DNA of 5,929 nucleotides from Candidatus Rifleibacteriota bacterium. GTDB lineage: Bacteria > Muiribacteriota > Ozemobacteria > Ozemobacterales > Ozemobacteraceae. Numbering within the stretch: the stretch's first letter is position 1; the number at the start of each line of letters is the position of its first letter. The notes beneath the pieces were generated by a model. That model was given only the letters and a program-made list of their open reading frames with translations, was not told the origin of the DNA and did not search any database. Positions 5,512-5,929 of this stretch are shown here, one piece after another. The position numbers and the translations under genes are program-made. The DNA is taken from positions 1-5,929 of the forward strand of contig JAQUZA010000215.1 in assembly GCA_028691595.1 (NCBI GenBank). Direction: 5' to 3'.

Positions 5512-5733
5512 CTAAACGTTGCCGGAGAGTTCCCAGTAGACGATGTAGTAAAGAATAGCTGCAAAATAGGCGATCTCAACACCCAGCAGAATTGGAAAAG
5601 CTCTGCGTTGTCCGTCCCACCAGTCCCAGAAGAAGTTGAGCCGGTCGAATATTGCCAGCAAAGTGTGGACCAGCCCCCACGAAAAGGCGAACAACAATGT
5701 CAGACAGACCGGTATGATGTAATAGTAAGCCAT
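5512..5733 (-). CDS. Small aromatic-rich two-helix membrane protein, unknown function
   Basis: This 73-residue protein has two predicted membrane helices, about 5-28 and 47-67. They are joined by a loop carrying FDRLNFFWDWWDGQRR (29-44), which is dense in aromatic residues with acidic and basic charges. It is strongly hydrophobic and ends in a short polar tail. I do not recognise a family. The ATG at 5733 is chosen because it opens into the first helix. A GTG at 5787 would add 18 residues with a Gly-rich stretch and is a possible alternative. Neither start has a clear ribosome site at normal spacing; GGGAG lies about 20 bases upstream of the ATG. The gene is divergent from the partial gene at 5903, and no terminator was found downstream. 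Coding status rests on composition and membrane topology only. Confidence 0.55.
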   Translation of the reverse strand: MAYYYIIPVCLTLLFAFSWGLVHTLLAIFDRLNFFWDWWDGQRRAFPILLGVEIAYFAAILYYIVYWELSGNV

Positions 5734-5808
5734 GAACGAGATAATATCACAGCTCCCGCCGCCGGGCAACAAAAGTGTGAACCACACAGTGATTTTGACC
5801 TTGAATTG

Positions 5809-5855
5809 CTGTTTGTTGGCAACAGGGCTTTGTTAATAACAGCTGCTGTGTTAAC
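5809..5855. promoter_or_regulatory. Operator-like dyads in the divergent intergenic region
   Basis: Two dyads lie close together. TGTTG-G-CAACA at 5814-5824 is a perfect odd palindrome. The span 5832-5855 is an interrupted one, with outer arms GTTAA/TTAAC and inner arms ACAGC/GCTGT. The half-site AACAG, or its complement CTGTT, recurs at 5809, 5821 and 5838. The cluster lies between two divergent genes, 48 bases before the start at 5903, where a shared transcription factor could bind. No matching promoter boxes were convincing. Confidence 0.35.
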
Positions 5856-5892
5856 ATTGTTGAGGATAGGGCTTGATAAGCGACCCTGTCGC

Positions 5893-5898
5893 AGGAGG
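5893..5898 (+). promoter_or_regulatory. Ribosome binding site of the gene cut by the right edge
   Basis: A perfect AGGAGG lies four bases before the ATG at 5903. The spacing is slightly short but workable. It is the main reason to call a gene start this close to the end of the window. Confidence 0.68.
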
Positions 5899-5902
5899 TA
5901 GC

Positions 5903-5929
5903 ATGAAAATAGCAAAACTTATTCTGGTC
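5903..5929 (+). CDS. Start of a gene, truncated by the window edge
   Basis: Only nine codons are visible, reading MKIAKLILV. A basic start followed by hydrophobic residues could be the beginning of a signal peptide or membrane helix. The product cannot be named. The gene is transcribed divergently from the small membrane protein at 5512-5733, and the dyads between them may regulate it. Confidence 0.6.

Noticed and set aside
5795..5840. Promoter for the right-edge gene from TTGACC at 5795-5800
   Set aside because: No acceptable -10 box lies 16-18 bases downstream.

Overview
The window looks like chromosomal DNA of a diderm (Gram-negative-type) bacterium of moderate GC content. The main lineage clue is the first gene. 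It encodes an outer-membrane porin with one N-terminal S-layer homology (SLH) domain followed by a coiled coil. This is the OmpM-type layout of diderms that tether the outer membrane to the cell wall through SLH domains, such as Negativicutes, Synergistota, Deinococcota, cyanobacteria and several uncultured phyla. An uncultured Riflebacteria-like lineage is my best guess, at low confidence. No phage, plasmid, CRISPR, tRNA or rRNA sequence was recognised.

Layout. 1-238: an ORF-free, probably RNA-structured leader. 239-2143 (+): the SLH/coiled-coil porin, closed by a strong intrinsic terminator. 2222-2480: an intergenic region with a three-unit 10-nt repeat, a 22-bp perfect palindrome and a good sigma-70-type promoter. 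2481-3407 (+): a secreted protein of unknown function, closed by a terminator that could also serve the converging gene. 3525-5231 (-): a large membrane protein whose C-terminal half is a WecG/TagA/CpsF (GT26) glycosyltransferase. Its N-terminal half resembles a WecA/MraY-type polyprenyl-phosphate sugar-1-phosphate transferase stripped of its catalytic residues. 5335-5473: a two-hairpin, REP-like dispersed repeat framed by 8-bp inverted repeats. 5512-5733 (-): a small, very aromatic two-helix membrane protein. 5734-5902: a divergent regulatory region with operator-like dyads. 5903 to the end (+): the first nine codons of another gene.

The genes are mostly separate transcription units rather than one operon, because each + strand gene has its own terminator. 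The common theme is the cell envelope: an outer-membrane porin tethered to the wall, a secreted protein, a lipid-linked glycan glycosyltransferase and a small membrane protein. The observation most worth following is the fusion of a degenerate WecA-like membrane domain to a GT26 domain. It would give a permanently membrane-anchored version of an enzyme family that is normally soluble or peripheral. A functional link between this enzyme and the wall polymer bound by SLH domains is possible but is inference only.
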